Below, piece by piece: positions 17,130-25,555 of a stretch of 64,000 bases of DNA (position 1 is the stretch's first letter; each line of letters starts with the position of its first letter). Source of the DNA: Pedobacter sp. PACM 27299 (GTDB lineage Bacteria > Bacteroidota > Bacteroidia > Sphingobacteriales > Sphingobacteriaceae); the NCBI RefSeq assembly GCF_001412655.1, contig NZ_CP012996.1:3534001-3598000 (forward strand), given 5' to 3'. The notes beneath the pieces were generated by a model that was given only the letters and a program-made list of their open reading frames with translations, had not been told where the DNA came from and ran no database searches. The translations under genes were made by a program, and so were the position numbers.

Positions 17130-18700
17130 TTCAGGTTCAAAAAAGTAGCATCTTCGGCAACATCATGCTTATGGGCATAACTATCCATAATTGCTTTCAC
17201 ATCGCCAAAAGTCTGTGTGTTTTGTCCCTGTGTTTCTTTTGCTTCATGGCCATGATCATGGTCGTCATGATCTTCCCCTTCCTTATGGTCATGATCCCCA
17301 CCAATCTCTGTTTCAGACTCCTCACCCAGGAACTTCCCATAACGTAGCCGCAATAGCTTTTGATCCATCCCAAGGTCGTTACTTCTGTTTTTGAAACTTT
17401 GCTCGCTGATGGAACTTTTCTCGGCAAGCAGCTTTTCTGTGTCCATAATAATCTGGCGCTGACTCCTAAAGTATTCAGGAACCAGGTTCACACCATTGGT
17501 CATTCCAGCCATACTCATCAACTCTGCAGTGTCGACAATAGATACAAAATAGACATCCGATCTACTCATCTGACCCAGATTATCAATCGCATTTACAAAG
17601 AAGTAAAGTTCATCACCAGGTTTCATCCCCAAAGCTTTGAGGTCGATCAACTTGGTCAAAGTCATCGATTTTTGATGGTTAAATTGGGCATTAAAGTCAA
17701 GCTTACGCTCCGTAAAACTAACGCCTTCTCCCTTACCACTGGCCATCGTGGCAGTAACATAAGCAGATTTTAAGCCGTAATCATCAGTTAAAGAAACTTT
17801 TAAATGCACTTGTGGAACCTGTCCAAAATCAATACTGGTATGCGGCTTAGGCTCAATTATTTTAATCACTGCCGGAAGATCAGGAATCACCGTCATCATA
17901 TACAGCTCTGATTTTTTCCCATCCAGCTCCAGCTGATAAAAACCAGGCTTAGTCATCGTTTTCGCAAACTGCCAATTTTTTCCATCCTTATCCTGCGACT
18001 TTAATACCGCCACTTCTTTATCATTAAAAATCAGTTTCAACACTTTCACCGGTACTGTAGTGCTGATGCTCCATTTCAGTAAGGAACCATGCGCTGCTTT
18101 AAAAGCAAAAGTTGCTTGTGTCTTTTCTGGTATCCCCGTATAAACGGGTGATTTTATCAGCAAAGAAAAAGACGCGATCTCTGGGAGAACTTTTTCTTTA
18201 ACAGTTACCACATTATCTTGTATTGGAGCAGAGAGTTGAGCACCTGTTATTGGCTTTAAAAAGGAAATCCCGAAGCTCATTCCAATCCCTGTAGCCAATA
18301 CGAGTACTGCCCAGCCTAATTTATGAAAAGGTAGTTTTGGTTTAATCTGAAGGAGGACCTCACTGATTTTATGCTGCTGCAAACGTTCGAGGGCACTGCA
18401 TTCCTGTGCCGGCTTCAAGAGCAGCGCAGCACTCTCTTCCAATTCTGGGAAGCTGGCATTCAAATGCCTGGAAATCTGGAGTAAACTGACTTTCCAAAAC
18501 GGCTTAAACAAACTGATTAAAGCGAAAAAGATTAAAAATAAAGGAATAAATATCCAGAGCAACCAGTCAAACAAGTACACCGCTAATGCCCCGAAAATTA
18601 AGGTTAGCCCCAGGCTTAAGGCCAAATTCTGGAGCAGCAACAAGCAGGTCCATTGCTTCTGAAACCTTTCTATCCTATTTATTGCTCCCTGCTCAACCAT
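17126..18700 (-). CDS. DUF4175-like membrane protein with a histidine-rich stretch
   Basis: A 524-residue protein with two or three membrane segments near the N-terminus (LLLLQNLALSLGLTLIFGALAVYLFDW, IPLFLIFFALISLF, and VLVLATGIGMSFGISFL) and a large extracytoplasmic region containing beta-rich repeats (TGIPEKTQATFAFKA; FGQVPQVHLKVSLTDDYGLKSA). The second half includes the segment GLKSAYVTATMASGKGEG typical of DUF4175 proteins found next to MoxR genes. Near the C-terminus is an unusual metal-binding-looking stretch, GGDHDHKEGEDHDDHDHGHE (about residues 470-490). It overlaps the preceding BatA-like gene by eight bases and the following gene by four. Probably part of an envelope stress or complex-assembly system; the exact role is unknown. 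Confidence 0.8.
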   Translation of the reverse strand: MVEQGAINRIERFQKQWTCLLLLQNLALSLGLTLIFGALAVYLFDWLLWIFIPLFLIFFALISLFKPFWKVSLLQISRHLNASFPELEESAALLLKPAQECSALERLQQHKISEVLLQIKPKLPFHKLGWAVLVLATGIGMSFGISFLKPITGAQLSAPIQDNVVTVKEKVLPEIASFSLLIKSPVYTGIPEKTQATFAFKAAHGSLLKWSISTTVPVKVLKLIFNDKEVAVLKSQDKDGKNWQFAKTMTKPGFYQLELDGKKSELYMMTVIPDLPAVIKIIEPKPHTSIDFGQVPQVHLKVSLTDDYGLKSAYVTATMASGKGEGVSFTERKLDFNAQFNHQKSMTLTKLIDLKALGMKPGDELYFFVNAIDNLGQMSRSDVYFVSIVDTAELMSMAGMTNGVNLVPEYFRSQRQIIMDTEKLLAEKSSISEQSFKNRSNDLGMDQKLLRLRYGKFLGEESETEIGGDHDHKEGEDHDDHDHGHEAKETQGQNTQTFGDVKAIMDSYAHKHDVAEDATFLNLN

Positions 18701-20180
18701 GATTTACTTTATTTTTATAACCTAAAGAAATGATGCGCTCTATCGTAAAAACCAATAACGCGATTAGCCAGAACACTTTTTGAAGCGGCTGTTCTTGCTG
18801 GCTTGTCGCAGGCAGACTAGATGGATCAGCTGCTGCTGATCCTGGAGTTATAGACCCCCTTGGACTGCCTGCAGAACGGGCAGCCGAAGGTGCTGGGTTA
18901 AGAAAACTTTTTCGCTCATCATTAGGATTTTGCTCAAAACCAAATCCCGTATCGCTATCGTCCTCCCCTAATATAATAGGCATCATTGCCTGTACAAATT
19001 GCTCATTCCAGACCAAACTGGTCCATTGTGGATTGATTCGGCTGTAGAAGCGATAATGAGCTAATGTGCTTTCTTTTGATTTGGTCAATAAGGAGTTCCC
19101 AAATCCATCTGTCCATATTTGAGTACCTTGGTCAGTCACATCAGTGGTTCTTTTGCTCAGTGAAATGACTGGCATATTTCCCTTACTTCCAGGCGCTACA
19201 TCAATCCAGGAATTGATATTGGTTACCTTTTCTCCGGCATAATTAAACAAACGACCCTCTTTAGAAAGCTGCGCTAAAAAGGCAGAACTGACTGGCTTAT
19301 TCGAAATCCAAAAGCCCGCATCAAAATTCAAACCACTAGCATTCTGACTATTAAGCATCGACACCTCTATGTTTCGTTTTGTTTCCTGAGCAATAGCCTG
19401 AATCGCAGCCCTTAAGTAATTTACATCTTCAGGGTGTTCTGCGCCATAAATCAAGACCTTCATTTTAACTTCATCCTTGCCTTCATCCAATCTTTTAATG
19501 GTGGTGATTGCCGGAGTGGACGTCGCCTCAAAAGTTTTATGCGCAAAGCTGCTGCTCCAGGTCGCCATAGTATCGGCTCCTGCAATTTCCTTCCAGACTA
19601 GACGGAAATTAACCTGGACTTCATTCCCTCCCATATTTTTCAATTTCCGGTCCGCAAACAGGTACACCGGGAAGTTCGGCTGTAATTGCGAATTCAGTTC
19701 CCCCAATAATGCATAATGACCGACCGAACCCGGCTTTTCAGTACCTGCTCCAGTCAACTCCTTATGACTTCCCCTTAAAGTATCTTCCAGACTCAATTTC
19801 TGGAAACCCATTCCAAAGTCATGCAATTCATAACCAGCCTTGATTAAGGAATCAAAGTCCTGTTTGTGTGCTTTATAAACCGATGGCAGCTGCGATTTTT
19901 CCAGCAATACCCAGCCTTTTTTTGGCCCTTCATTTTTTTCTTTTTTTAGATAGGGCTCCGCCAATAGGAAAGCAAGCAGCGCAAGCAGCAGCATCCTTAA
20001 AATAAGCAGCAGCCAATCTGTGATCTGGTAACTTCTGGAAGTAAATGGAGAACTCGCCCCCAATAGCGCAATACTACCAATACGCAGCGTTTTCCCCTGT
20101 TTCAACTTCCACAGATGGATGATCAGCGGGATCAACAGTCCTGCTAACGCGATTAAACCTATGGGATAAAGTAAATGCAC
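18693..20180 (-). CDS. BatA-type protein with aerotolerance-regulator N-terminal domain
   Basis: The N-terminus MHLLYPIGLIALAGLLIPLIIHLWKLKQGKTLRIGSIALL is the BatA_N (aerotolerance regulator) signature: a membrane segment, then a short cytoplasmic loop, then a second segment (DWLLLILRMLLLALLAFLLAEPYL). About 380 extracytoplasmic residues follow and a final membrane segment, VFWLIALLVFTIERIISLGY. No intact VWA metal site is seen, so it is not a full BatA. The start codon is GTG. It begins ten bases after the DUF58 gene and overlaps the next gene, so MoxR, DUF58 and this protein are made together. Known role of such clusters: MoxR-assisted assembly or stress tolerance in the envelope. Confidence 0.85.
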   Translation of the reverse strand: MHLLYPIGLIALAGLLIPLIIHLWKLKQGKTLRIGSIALLGASSPFTSRSYQITDWLLLILRMLLLALLAFLLAEPYLKKEKNEGPKKGWVLLEKSQLPSVYKAHKQDFDSLIKAGYELHDFGMGFQKLSLEDTLRGSHKELTGAGTEKPGSVGHYALLGELNSQLQPNFPVYLFADRKLKNMGGNEVQVNFRLVWKEIAGADTMATWSSSFAHKTFEATSTPAITTIKRLDEGKDEVKMKVLIYGAEHPEDVNYLRAAIQAIAQETKRNIEVSMLNSQNASGLNFDAGFWISNKPVSSAFLAQLSKEGRLFNYAGEKVTNINSWIDVAPGSKGNMPVISLSKRTTDVTDQGTQIWTDGFGNSLLTKSKESTLAHYRFYSRINPQWTSLVWNEQFVQAMMPIILGEDDSDTGFGFEQNPNDERKSFLNPAPSAARSAGSPRGSITPGSAAADPSSLPATSQQEQPLQKVFWLIALLVFTIERIISLGYKNKVNHG

Positions 20181-20190
20181 CTTGATATCT

Positions 20191-21078
20191 CTATATCTTT
20201 AATTTGTTTCTTTGGTTCAAAAAATCTCTCAATGCCTGATCCAGCGGTTGATCCGTTTGTATCAGGTGGTAAGAAATCCGTCTGTCCAGCATTTTATTCC
20301 TGGTTTGCTCCAGGTAATGAGTCATATTTTCCTGATAAGCAGCCCTTGCAGTCTCCTGATCAATCTGAATGGTTTTTCCGGTTTCCAGATCTTCGAAAGT
20401 CGTATACCCTTTAAAATCCAGCTTCATTTCATTCCCAGACATCAAATGAAAAACTAATACCTCATGTTTCAGCGTATTTAAGGTGTTCAATAAATTAAAG
20501 ATCTCCTGATTTACCTCATAAAGATCAGTGATAAAGATGAGCAGTTCCCGCTTTTGAGCACCAGCATAAAGTTCCTTATAGTTGATGGGCTTAGTGAAAG
20601 TCCCTTCTGGCTTCAGCTGTTCCAGTTGATAAAACAATCTCGCAAGATGCTGAAAGTCTTGTTTCGCCACCATAGAAAAGATCCCGGCATCTTTAAACAC
20701 GTATAAGCCAATGGCATCGCCCTGCAAATTTCCTAAATAGGCCAATGAAGCAGCCAGGTAACGTGCATAATCCATCTTGGTATTTTCGCCATCCTGATGG
20801 TTCATGGAAGCACTGGCATCGATCAGCAGGCGGATGCTGATATTGGTTTCTACCTCCGATTCCCGGATGTAATACCGGTCTGAACGGGCAAACATTTTCC
20901 AGTCCAGCGACCTAAGATCGTCTCCTGGCTGATAACTCCGATACTGACTAAACTCCAATCCAGGCCCCTTCACCGTATTTTTATGAATCCCGCTCATAAA
21001 ACCGTCAATCGTCATCTTTGCCGATAAAGACAGCTCTTTGATCGCCATCATCACTTTCGGATCTAGCAACTTGCTCAT
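20191..21078 (-). CDS. DUF58 domain protein of the MoxR cluster
   Basis: A 295-residue cytoplasmic protein with the DUF58 signature GPGLEFSQYRSYQPGDDLRSLDWKMFARSDRYYIRE, followed by a VWA-like half with the MIDAS-like LLIDASASMNHQDGE (DxSxS). DUF58 proteins are client or adaptor partners of MoxR AAA+ ATPases. Its ATG overlaps the moxR stop by one base (TAATG), so the two are translationally coupled. Length is normal for the family. Confidence 0.92.
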   Translation of the reverse strand: MSKLLDPKVMMAIKELSLSAKMTIDGFMSGIHKNTVKGPGLEFSQYRSYQPGDDLRSLDWKMFARSDRYYIRESEVETNISIRLLIDASASMNHQDGENTKMDYARYLAASLAYLGNLQGDAIGLYVFKDAGIFSMVAKQDFQHLARLFYQLEQLKPEGTFTKPINYKELYAGAQKRELLIFITDLYEVNQEIFNLLNTLNTLKHEVLVFHLMSGNEMKLDFKGYTTFEDLETGKTIQIDQETARAAYQENMTHYLEQTRNKMLDRRISYHLIQTDQPLDQALRDFLNQRNKLKI

Positions 21079-22112
21079 TAAATGTTGATTTTCGGTCTTG
21101 AAATAGTTTTCAGGAGTTCATCAGCCACCATATCCGCAGTTACCTGTTCTGCATCTGCTTTAAAATTCATTAAGATCCGGTGTCTCAATACCGGATAAGC
21201 CATGGTCTGCAAATCTTCCATGCCTACAGCATAACGGCCATGAATCAATGCTCTGGCTTTGGCGGTTAAGATCAAGGCTTGTCCAGCTCTTGGCCCTGCA
21301 CCCCAGCGCACCCATTCCTTCACATAGGCAACCGTAGTCGTATCTGGCCTGGTGGCACGGATCAATTCTGCCACATAGGCAATCAAATCATCACTAATGC
21401 TCACCTCTCGTGTCAATGCCTGAAGCTGTTTAATTTCTTCTGCACCAATTACTGGCTGTACCTTATTTTTAACAGTACCTGTGGTACTGCTTAGTATTTT
21501 CGTTTCTTCGGCAGCTGTAGGGTAGCCAATTTTAATAAATAAGAGAAAACGATCTAGCTGAGCTTCAGGAAGTGGATAAGTCCCCGCCTGCTCTATTGGA
21601 TTTTGGGTAGCCAGGATAAAAAACGGACGATCTAAAGGATACGTTTGTCCGCCATAAGTAACTTCAAACTCCTGCATCGCCTCTAATAATGCCGACTGTG
21701 TTTTTGGTGGCGTCCTATTGATCTCATCTGCCAGAATAATATTAGCAAATAAAGGTCCCCTATTAAACTTAAAAAATCTTTTTCCAGTCACATGGTCTTC
21801 TTCCAATATTTCTGTACCCACAATATCGGTAGGCATTAAGTCCGGTGTAAACTGAATTCGCCTGAAGGAAAGGTCAAGGGCCTGAGACATGGTGCGCACC
21901 ATCAGTGTTTTTGCCAGGCCCGGCACGCCTTCCAAAAGACAATGGCCGCCAGCAAGCAAAGCAACTAACATTTCTTCAATGATGACGTCCTGTCCGACGA
22001 TCACTTTTTGAATTTCTGTTTTTAACAGAGAAATTTTATGGATTAGGGTTTTAAGGTTACTTTCTGAAATTTCCAAAGCAATGATTTTTATGATTAAGCG
22101 ATTGTAATTCAA
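21078..22112 (-). CDS. MoxR-family AAA+ ATPase
   Basis: First gene of a six-gene minus-strand operon. The 344-residue protein has Walker A GVPGLAKT, Walker B IILADEINRTPPKTQSALLEAMQE, sensor 1 FILATQNPIEQAGTYPLPEAQLDRF and a C-terminal lid with KAEQVTADM-type helices, all standard for MoxR. MoxR ATPases remodel or activate VWA-domain partners, here probably the DUF58 and BatA-like proteins downstream. The start is uncertain: no ATG fits, and TTG at 22112 or at 22076 (giving MEISESNLKTL) are both possible. The shorter form resembles MoxR starts better. A divergent DUF4159 gene begins 112 bases away. Confidence 0.93.
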   Translation of the reverse strand: MNYNRLIIKIIALEISESNLKTLIHKISLLKTEIQKVIVGQDVIIEEMLVALLAGGHCLLEGVPGLAKTLMVRTMSQALDLSFRRIQFTPDLMPTDIVGTEILEEDHVTGKRFFKFNRGPLFANIILADEINRTPPKTQSALLEAMQEFEVTYGGQTYPLDRPFFILATQNPIEQAGTYPLPEAQLDRFLLFIKIGYPTAAEETKILSSTTGTVKNKVQPVIGAEEIKQLQALTREVSISDDLIAYVAELIRATRPDTTTVAYVKEWVRWGAGPRAGQALILTAKARALIHGRYAVGMEDLQTMAYPVLRHRILMNFKADAEQVTADMVADELLKTISRPKINI

Positions 22113-22224
22113 TATAAGGCTCTCCGGGTATTTTTCCCTATCCCTTGATCAGAATATCAAAAAAATTACAAGATATCTGCTCCAAAATCCTCTTTCTAAT
22201 AAAAATAGACGTTATTTTAGAACG

Positions 22225-22854
22225 ATGCAAAGATCGAAGTTTACATTTGCGAGAATAAAGTATAAATCCGGAAATTGGGATACGGATCAGCGTATGCCTT
22301 CCAACTTGCTTAATTCCTTGTTGGAATATACAACCATTCCTTTAGATCCGGAGGAAAAGATTGTAGAATTGAGTAGTCAGGACCTTTTCAAATATCCATT
22401 TTGTTATTTAAGCGGGCACAAGCTGGTGCAATTTGATCAGCAAGAGGCTGCCAATTTCAAGAAATATGTGAATAATGGAGGTTTTGTATTTGTAGACGAC
22501 TGCAACCATGATATTGATGGCTTATTCGCCAAATCATTTGAAACACAAATGAGTAATCTATTTGGCCCAACAGCACTGAAAAAAATTCCTAATCAACATA
22601 AGATATACCATTCCTTTTTCAATTTTGAGAATGGCCCGCCTACGACCTCTTTTGAATTAAACGGCTGGGGTGACGATCTGGTGCACGATTACCTGAAAGC
22701 CATTACAGTAAATAACCGCATCGGGGTATTGTACAGTAATAAAGATTATGGCTGTGAATGGGATTACGACTTCCGCAACAAGCGATTCCTGGCGGAAGAC
22801 AATACTAAATTTGGCGTAAACATCATTCTTTACGCCATGGGCATCAATAGCTAA
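22225..22854 (+). CDS. DUF4159 domain-containing protein
   Basis: A 209-residue cytoplasmic protein, recognisable from FTFARIKYKSGNWDTDQRMPSNLLNSLLEYT and YPFCYLSGHKLVQFDQQEAANFKKYVNNGGFVFVDDCNHD, the DUF4159 core (related to class I glutamine-amidotransferase folds). It is divergent from moxR, and such genes commonly sit in MoxR/BatA clusters, so a shared role is likely. It lacks the signal peptide that many DUF4159 proteins have. Exact function is unknown. Confidence 0.85.
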   Translation: MQRSKFTFARIKYKSGNWDTDQRMPSNLLNSLLEYTTIPLDPEEKIVELSSQDLFKYPFCYLSGHKLVQFDQQEAANFKKYVNNGGFVFVDDCNHDIDGLFAKSFETQMSNLFGPTALKKIPNQHKIYHSFFNFENGPPTTSFELNGWGDDLVHDYLKAITVNNRIGVLYSNKDYGCEWDYDFRNKRFLAEDNTKFGVNIILYAMGINS

Positions 22855-22873
22855 TCCTTCATTAAATAAAGTA

Positions 22874-23257
22874 TTAAAGTACCAGCTGTTCGTATAGTTT
22901 TTTCAAGGTTTCATTTGCATCTAAACATAAACCCGGATGAGTTTTAGAGGTCTGAACCACGGTACTTCTAGTAGCCGTTAACCAGCGAAAACGCGAAGCC
23001 ATGTCCAGCTGTCCAATCGTTCCACCTGCTTTCCCCCCTTTACTGATCAGCTCAAAAGAACGCAAATGATCCTGCAATTCCTGAGGATCCAATTTACAGG
23101 CAAATGCAGCAAGACGCCGCTCATCTAATTCAAATGAGGTCTGTAAAAACTTTTGTTTAGCGCAATACAATATGATGCCCACATTAAGAAATTCTTCCCG
23201 TTCTACCCTTGGTACGACGCGGATCACGGCATACTCAAATAAGTGCTTCTCTTGCAT
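22874..23257 (-). CDS. DUF3037 protein
   Basis: A 127-residue protein with the DUF3037 start FEYAVIRVVPRVEREEFLNVGIILYC and the later segment LDMASRFRWLTATRSTVVQTSKTHPGL. The function of the family is unknown; it is regularly paired with a HipA-like kinase gene, as here. Its ATG lies 23 bases inside the end of that gene, so the two are translationally coupled. It converges on the DUF4159 gene. Confidence 0.88.
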   Translation of the reverse strand: MQEKHLFEYAVIRVVPRVEREEFLNVGIILYCAKQKFLQTSFELDERRLAAFACKLDPQELQDHLRSFELISKGGKAGGTIGQLDMASRFRWLTATRSTVVQTSKTHPGLCLDANETLKKLYEQLVL

Positions 23258-24053
23258 TCTGTGCTTCTTTTACAAAAATTTCTGAATTTGCGAGGCGTAA
23301 TTCTAAAAACTTGGAATATACTTCGCGGTGTGCTTCAATAGATTCAAAGGTATTGTCCCTGATCAGCCAGTCGTCTGGAATTAAGGCCACAATGGCCCTG
23401 ATTTTTTCCGGAGTCAGTATCTCTTTAAAAACAGCATTCACTTCTTCTAATTGTGATGCCTGGCTCAACAGTACATGGTCTTTGATCAAACTGAACGGTC
23501 TTACCGCCTGCTCTTCCCAGTTTTCCATGGAATGGTGAAAATATAACGCAGCACCATGGTCAATCAGCCATAATTCTTTATGCCAGATCAACATATTCGT
23601 GTTGCGGGCGGTACGGTCCATATTGGTCAGCAGCGCATCCATCCACACAATCTCTGAGGCTGTTTTTTCGTCTACCTGATTCACTAAAGGATCAAAAGTG
23701 ATCGCTCCTGAAAGGTAATGCAAGGCAAGATTCAGCCCAACACTCGTCCTCAATAAGTCCTGGATCTCTTCATCCGGTTCAATCCGGCCAAAATCTTTCT
23801 CTAATTGCGCGAACACCAATTCCGGCATTCTCAAGCCAAGTAACCTGGCGATTTCTCCGCCAATCAACTCGGCAATGAGTGCACGTAATCCCTGTCCGGC
23901 ACCACGAAATTTGAGTACATATAAAAAGTCATCATCTGCTTCTGCAATTGCAGGCATCGATCCCCCTTCGCGTAAAGGGGTCACATACCTGGTCACATTA
24001 ACAGTTCTGAGTTCTGGTTGGAAATTCTTCACACCTACATAATTTAAGAGCAA
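23235..24053 (-). CDS. HipA-like kinase family protein
   Basis: A 272-residue protein of the HipA-like (HipA_2) family, a PI3K/HipA-type kinase fold. Visible elements are an ATP-site-like DDDFLYVLKFRGAGQGLRALIAELIGGEIARLLGL (with the Lys of VLKF), then WMDALLTNMDRTARNTNMLIWHKELWLIDHGAALYF, where NMDRTARNTN resembles the catalytic loop and LIDHG the metal-binding Asp. It lacks the N-terminal subdomain of true HipA and has no HipB-type antitoxin beside it; the partner is the overlapping DUF3037 gene. The start codon is uncertain: TTG at 24053, or a GTG seven codons later. Substrate unknown; a toxin role is not shown by the sequence. Confidence 0.85.
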   Translation of the reverse strand: MLLNYVGVKNFQPELRTVNVTRYVTPLREGGSMPAIAEADDDFLYVLKFRGAGQGLRALIAELIGGEIARLLGLRMPELVFAQLEKDFGRIEPDEEIQDLLRTSVGLNLALHYLSGAITFDPLVNQVDEKTASEIVWMDALLTNMDRTARNTNMLIWHKELWLIDHGAALYFHHSMENWEEQAVRPFSLIKDHVLLSQASQLEEVNAVFKEILTPEKIRAIVALIPDDWLIRDNTFESIEAHREVYSKFLELRLANSEIFVKEAQNAREALI

Positions 24054-24137
24054 AAGCTCCGATTTGAGCCAAATATACTACATTTCCGCAAATCAGATAC
24101 CCTATGCACTAAGACATAGATCTGCTATTTTCAGATT

Positions 24138-24719
24138 TTATTTGGAGCCGTTTTTTATAAGTTCGGAATACATTTCATCCAAAAAGCCTTGCTGACTTGG
24201 ACTATCCTTGAAATATCGCTGGTAGCTTACACTGCAGCTCTCCACATCGGCAATGTTTTTTGGGTTAAAAGACCAATCGTTTATATCCTTCACCGTAATT
24301 CCTATATCGGTACTGCAACTTTGCCATAGCTCAGAGAATTTAGTTTTTTTACCCTTGCCCTTGCTCATTTGATCAAAGTCTGCATACACCGTAAATCCGC
24401 GCATTTCAGAATTGAAGAATTTTGAAATCGATGTGACAGGAACACCGGCCCAATCTATCGTTTTACCAGTCGGAAGTTCTATGGAGTTGAGTTTTTTCTC
24501 ATTCAAAATTTTATCTTGTTCCCCTTCTTTAAAAAACTGCTCATCGTACACTAATTTTGTGCCTGTCGGAACCAATATTTTTTTAACTACCAAAGGCTCT
24601 TTAGTGATAAAATAAGGATAATCTGGTGCAGAATTTCCACCTGTTGGGTTCATGCTTCCCATACAGCCTGTTAAAGATAACAAGCCAAATAAAAAAGCAG
24701 GAACTTTAAAAATTTTCAT
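24138..24719 (-). CDS. Hypothetical lipoprotein
   Basis: A 193-residue protein starting MKIFKVPAFLFGLLSLTGCMGSMNP, a lipoprotein signal with Cys at residue 19. The rest has a beta-rich first half (VKKILVPTGTKLVYDEQFF; GKTIDWAGVPVTSISKFFN) and a small helical tail. No family is recognised. It stands alone between the HipA-like gene and the DNA-repair pair, transcribed on the same strand. Probably periplasmic or on the outer membrane. Confidence 0.75.
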   Translation of the reverse strand: MKIFKVPAFLFGLLSLTGCMGSMNPTGGNSAPDYPYFITKEPLVVKKILVPTGTKLVYDEQFFKEGEQDKILNEKKLNSIELPTGKTIDWAGVPVTSISKFFNSEMRGFTVYADFDQMSKGKGKKTKFSELWQSCSTDIGITVKDINDWSFNPKNIADVESCSVSYQRYFKDSPSQQGFLDEMYSELIKNGSK

Positions 24720-24769
24720 AAGCGTTTTGTTTGTAACACAACACTCAAATATATACGAATGTTTCTGAT

Positions 24770-25540
24770 TTAGTCCTTAAGCGCCTGTTTTTCCGTAAGG
24801 TATTTCCAGTATCTTTTTGGGACATGCTGCACGTGTAATTTGGTATTTTTTCTGGCCGCAATATTGGTGCTTTTAAAATAGTCTTTCCATAGCCTGGCGT
24901 AAAGCTTTTCTTTGCCGTCCTGTAGCGCTGCTGTAGGTCTGTTCAGATTTTTCTCCTCTTCTGGACTTAGGCTTACCTCTTCTACTTGTTCCAGGTTATA
25001 ATACAGTCCATAATGCCTTTTTAAATCATAAATGATCCATTGCTGATCCGCGTAGCGGTTCTTAAAATGGTTTAGAATTAAAGGGAGTACATTAAAGTCT
25101 GGATCCACACCGCAATAGAAAATCCCATCTGCAGACAACTGAAATCGAATGAAGGCCTCCATCCTGTGCTTTTCCCGTTCCACTTTCTTAGCGGTTTGTG
25201 CCACCGCCAATACATTGGCATTACCATAATTGGCTTCTGCACCAGCTGGGTTGGAAAAGATATAACAGGTAAACTCAAATAAACTGTTATAGGCCTGAAC
25301 AGATTCTGAAAGGAAAGTGCAGTAGAATCTTCTCATCCAGCCTGGATTTAGTTTGCTTTTTAAGCCCGTCCACACCCTATCCGCTTTTTTAGCATCATTA
25401 TGCACATAAAATTCCGAACTGAAAGCATCAGGTTGGTGGTGTTTTTCTAACTGCAGGACGACCTTTCCTGGTTTTCTTTCAAACCATTCAAAGACGGCAC
25501 AAAGCAGACTCTCTAAACTTCCATCGATGACATATATCAT
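24770..25540 (-). CDS. TIGR03915-type putative DNA metabolism protein
   Basis: A 256-residue cytoplasmic protein matching the family paired with a radical-SAM DNA modification/repair enzyme (TIGR03915, DUF4130 at the C-terminus). Visible elements: start MIYVIDGSLESLLCAVFEWF, then VEREKHRMEAFIRFQLSADGIFYCGVDPDFNVLPLILNHFKNRYADQQWIIYD, then the end NTKLHVQHVPKRYWKYLTEK. The ATG at 25540 is preferred to a TTG two codons upstream. It begins 15 bases after the radical-SAM gene. Role in DNA repair is inferred from the family context only. Confidence 0.88.
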   Translation of the reverse strand: MIYVIDGSLESLLCAVFEWFERKPGKVVLQLEKHHQPDAFSSEFYVHNDAKKADRVWTGLKSKLNPGWMRRFYCTFLSESVQAYNSLFEFTCYIFSNPAGAEANYGNANVLAVAQTAKKVEREKHRMEAFIRFQLSADGIFYCGVDPDFNVLPLILNHFKNRYADQQWIIYDLKRHYGLYYNLEQVEEVSLSPEEEKNLNRPTAALQDGKEKLYARLWKDYFKSTNIAARKNTKLHVQHVPKRYWKYLTEKQALKD

Positions 25541-25555
25541 AGGCAATTCTAGGTG

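Noticed and set aside
23235..24053. HipA-type toxin-antitoxin system
   Set aside because: There is no HipB-like DNA-binding partner; the family pairs with DUF3037, and toxicity is not shown by sequence.
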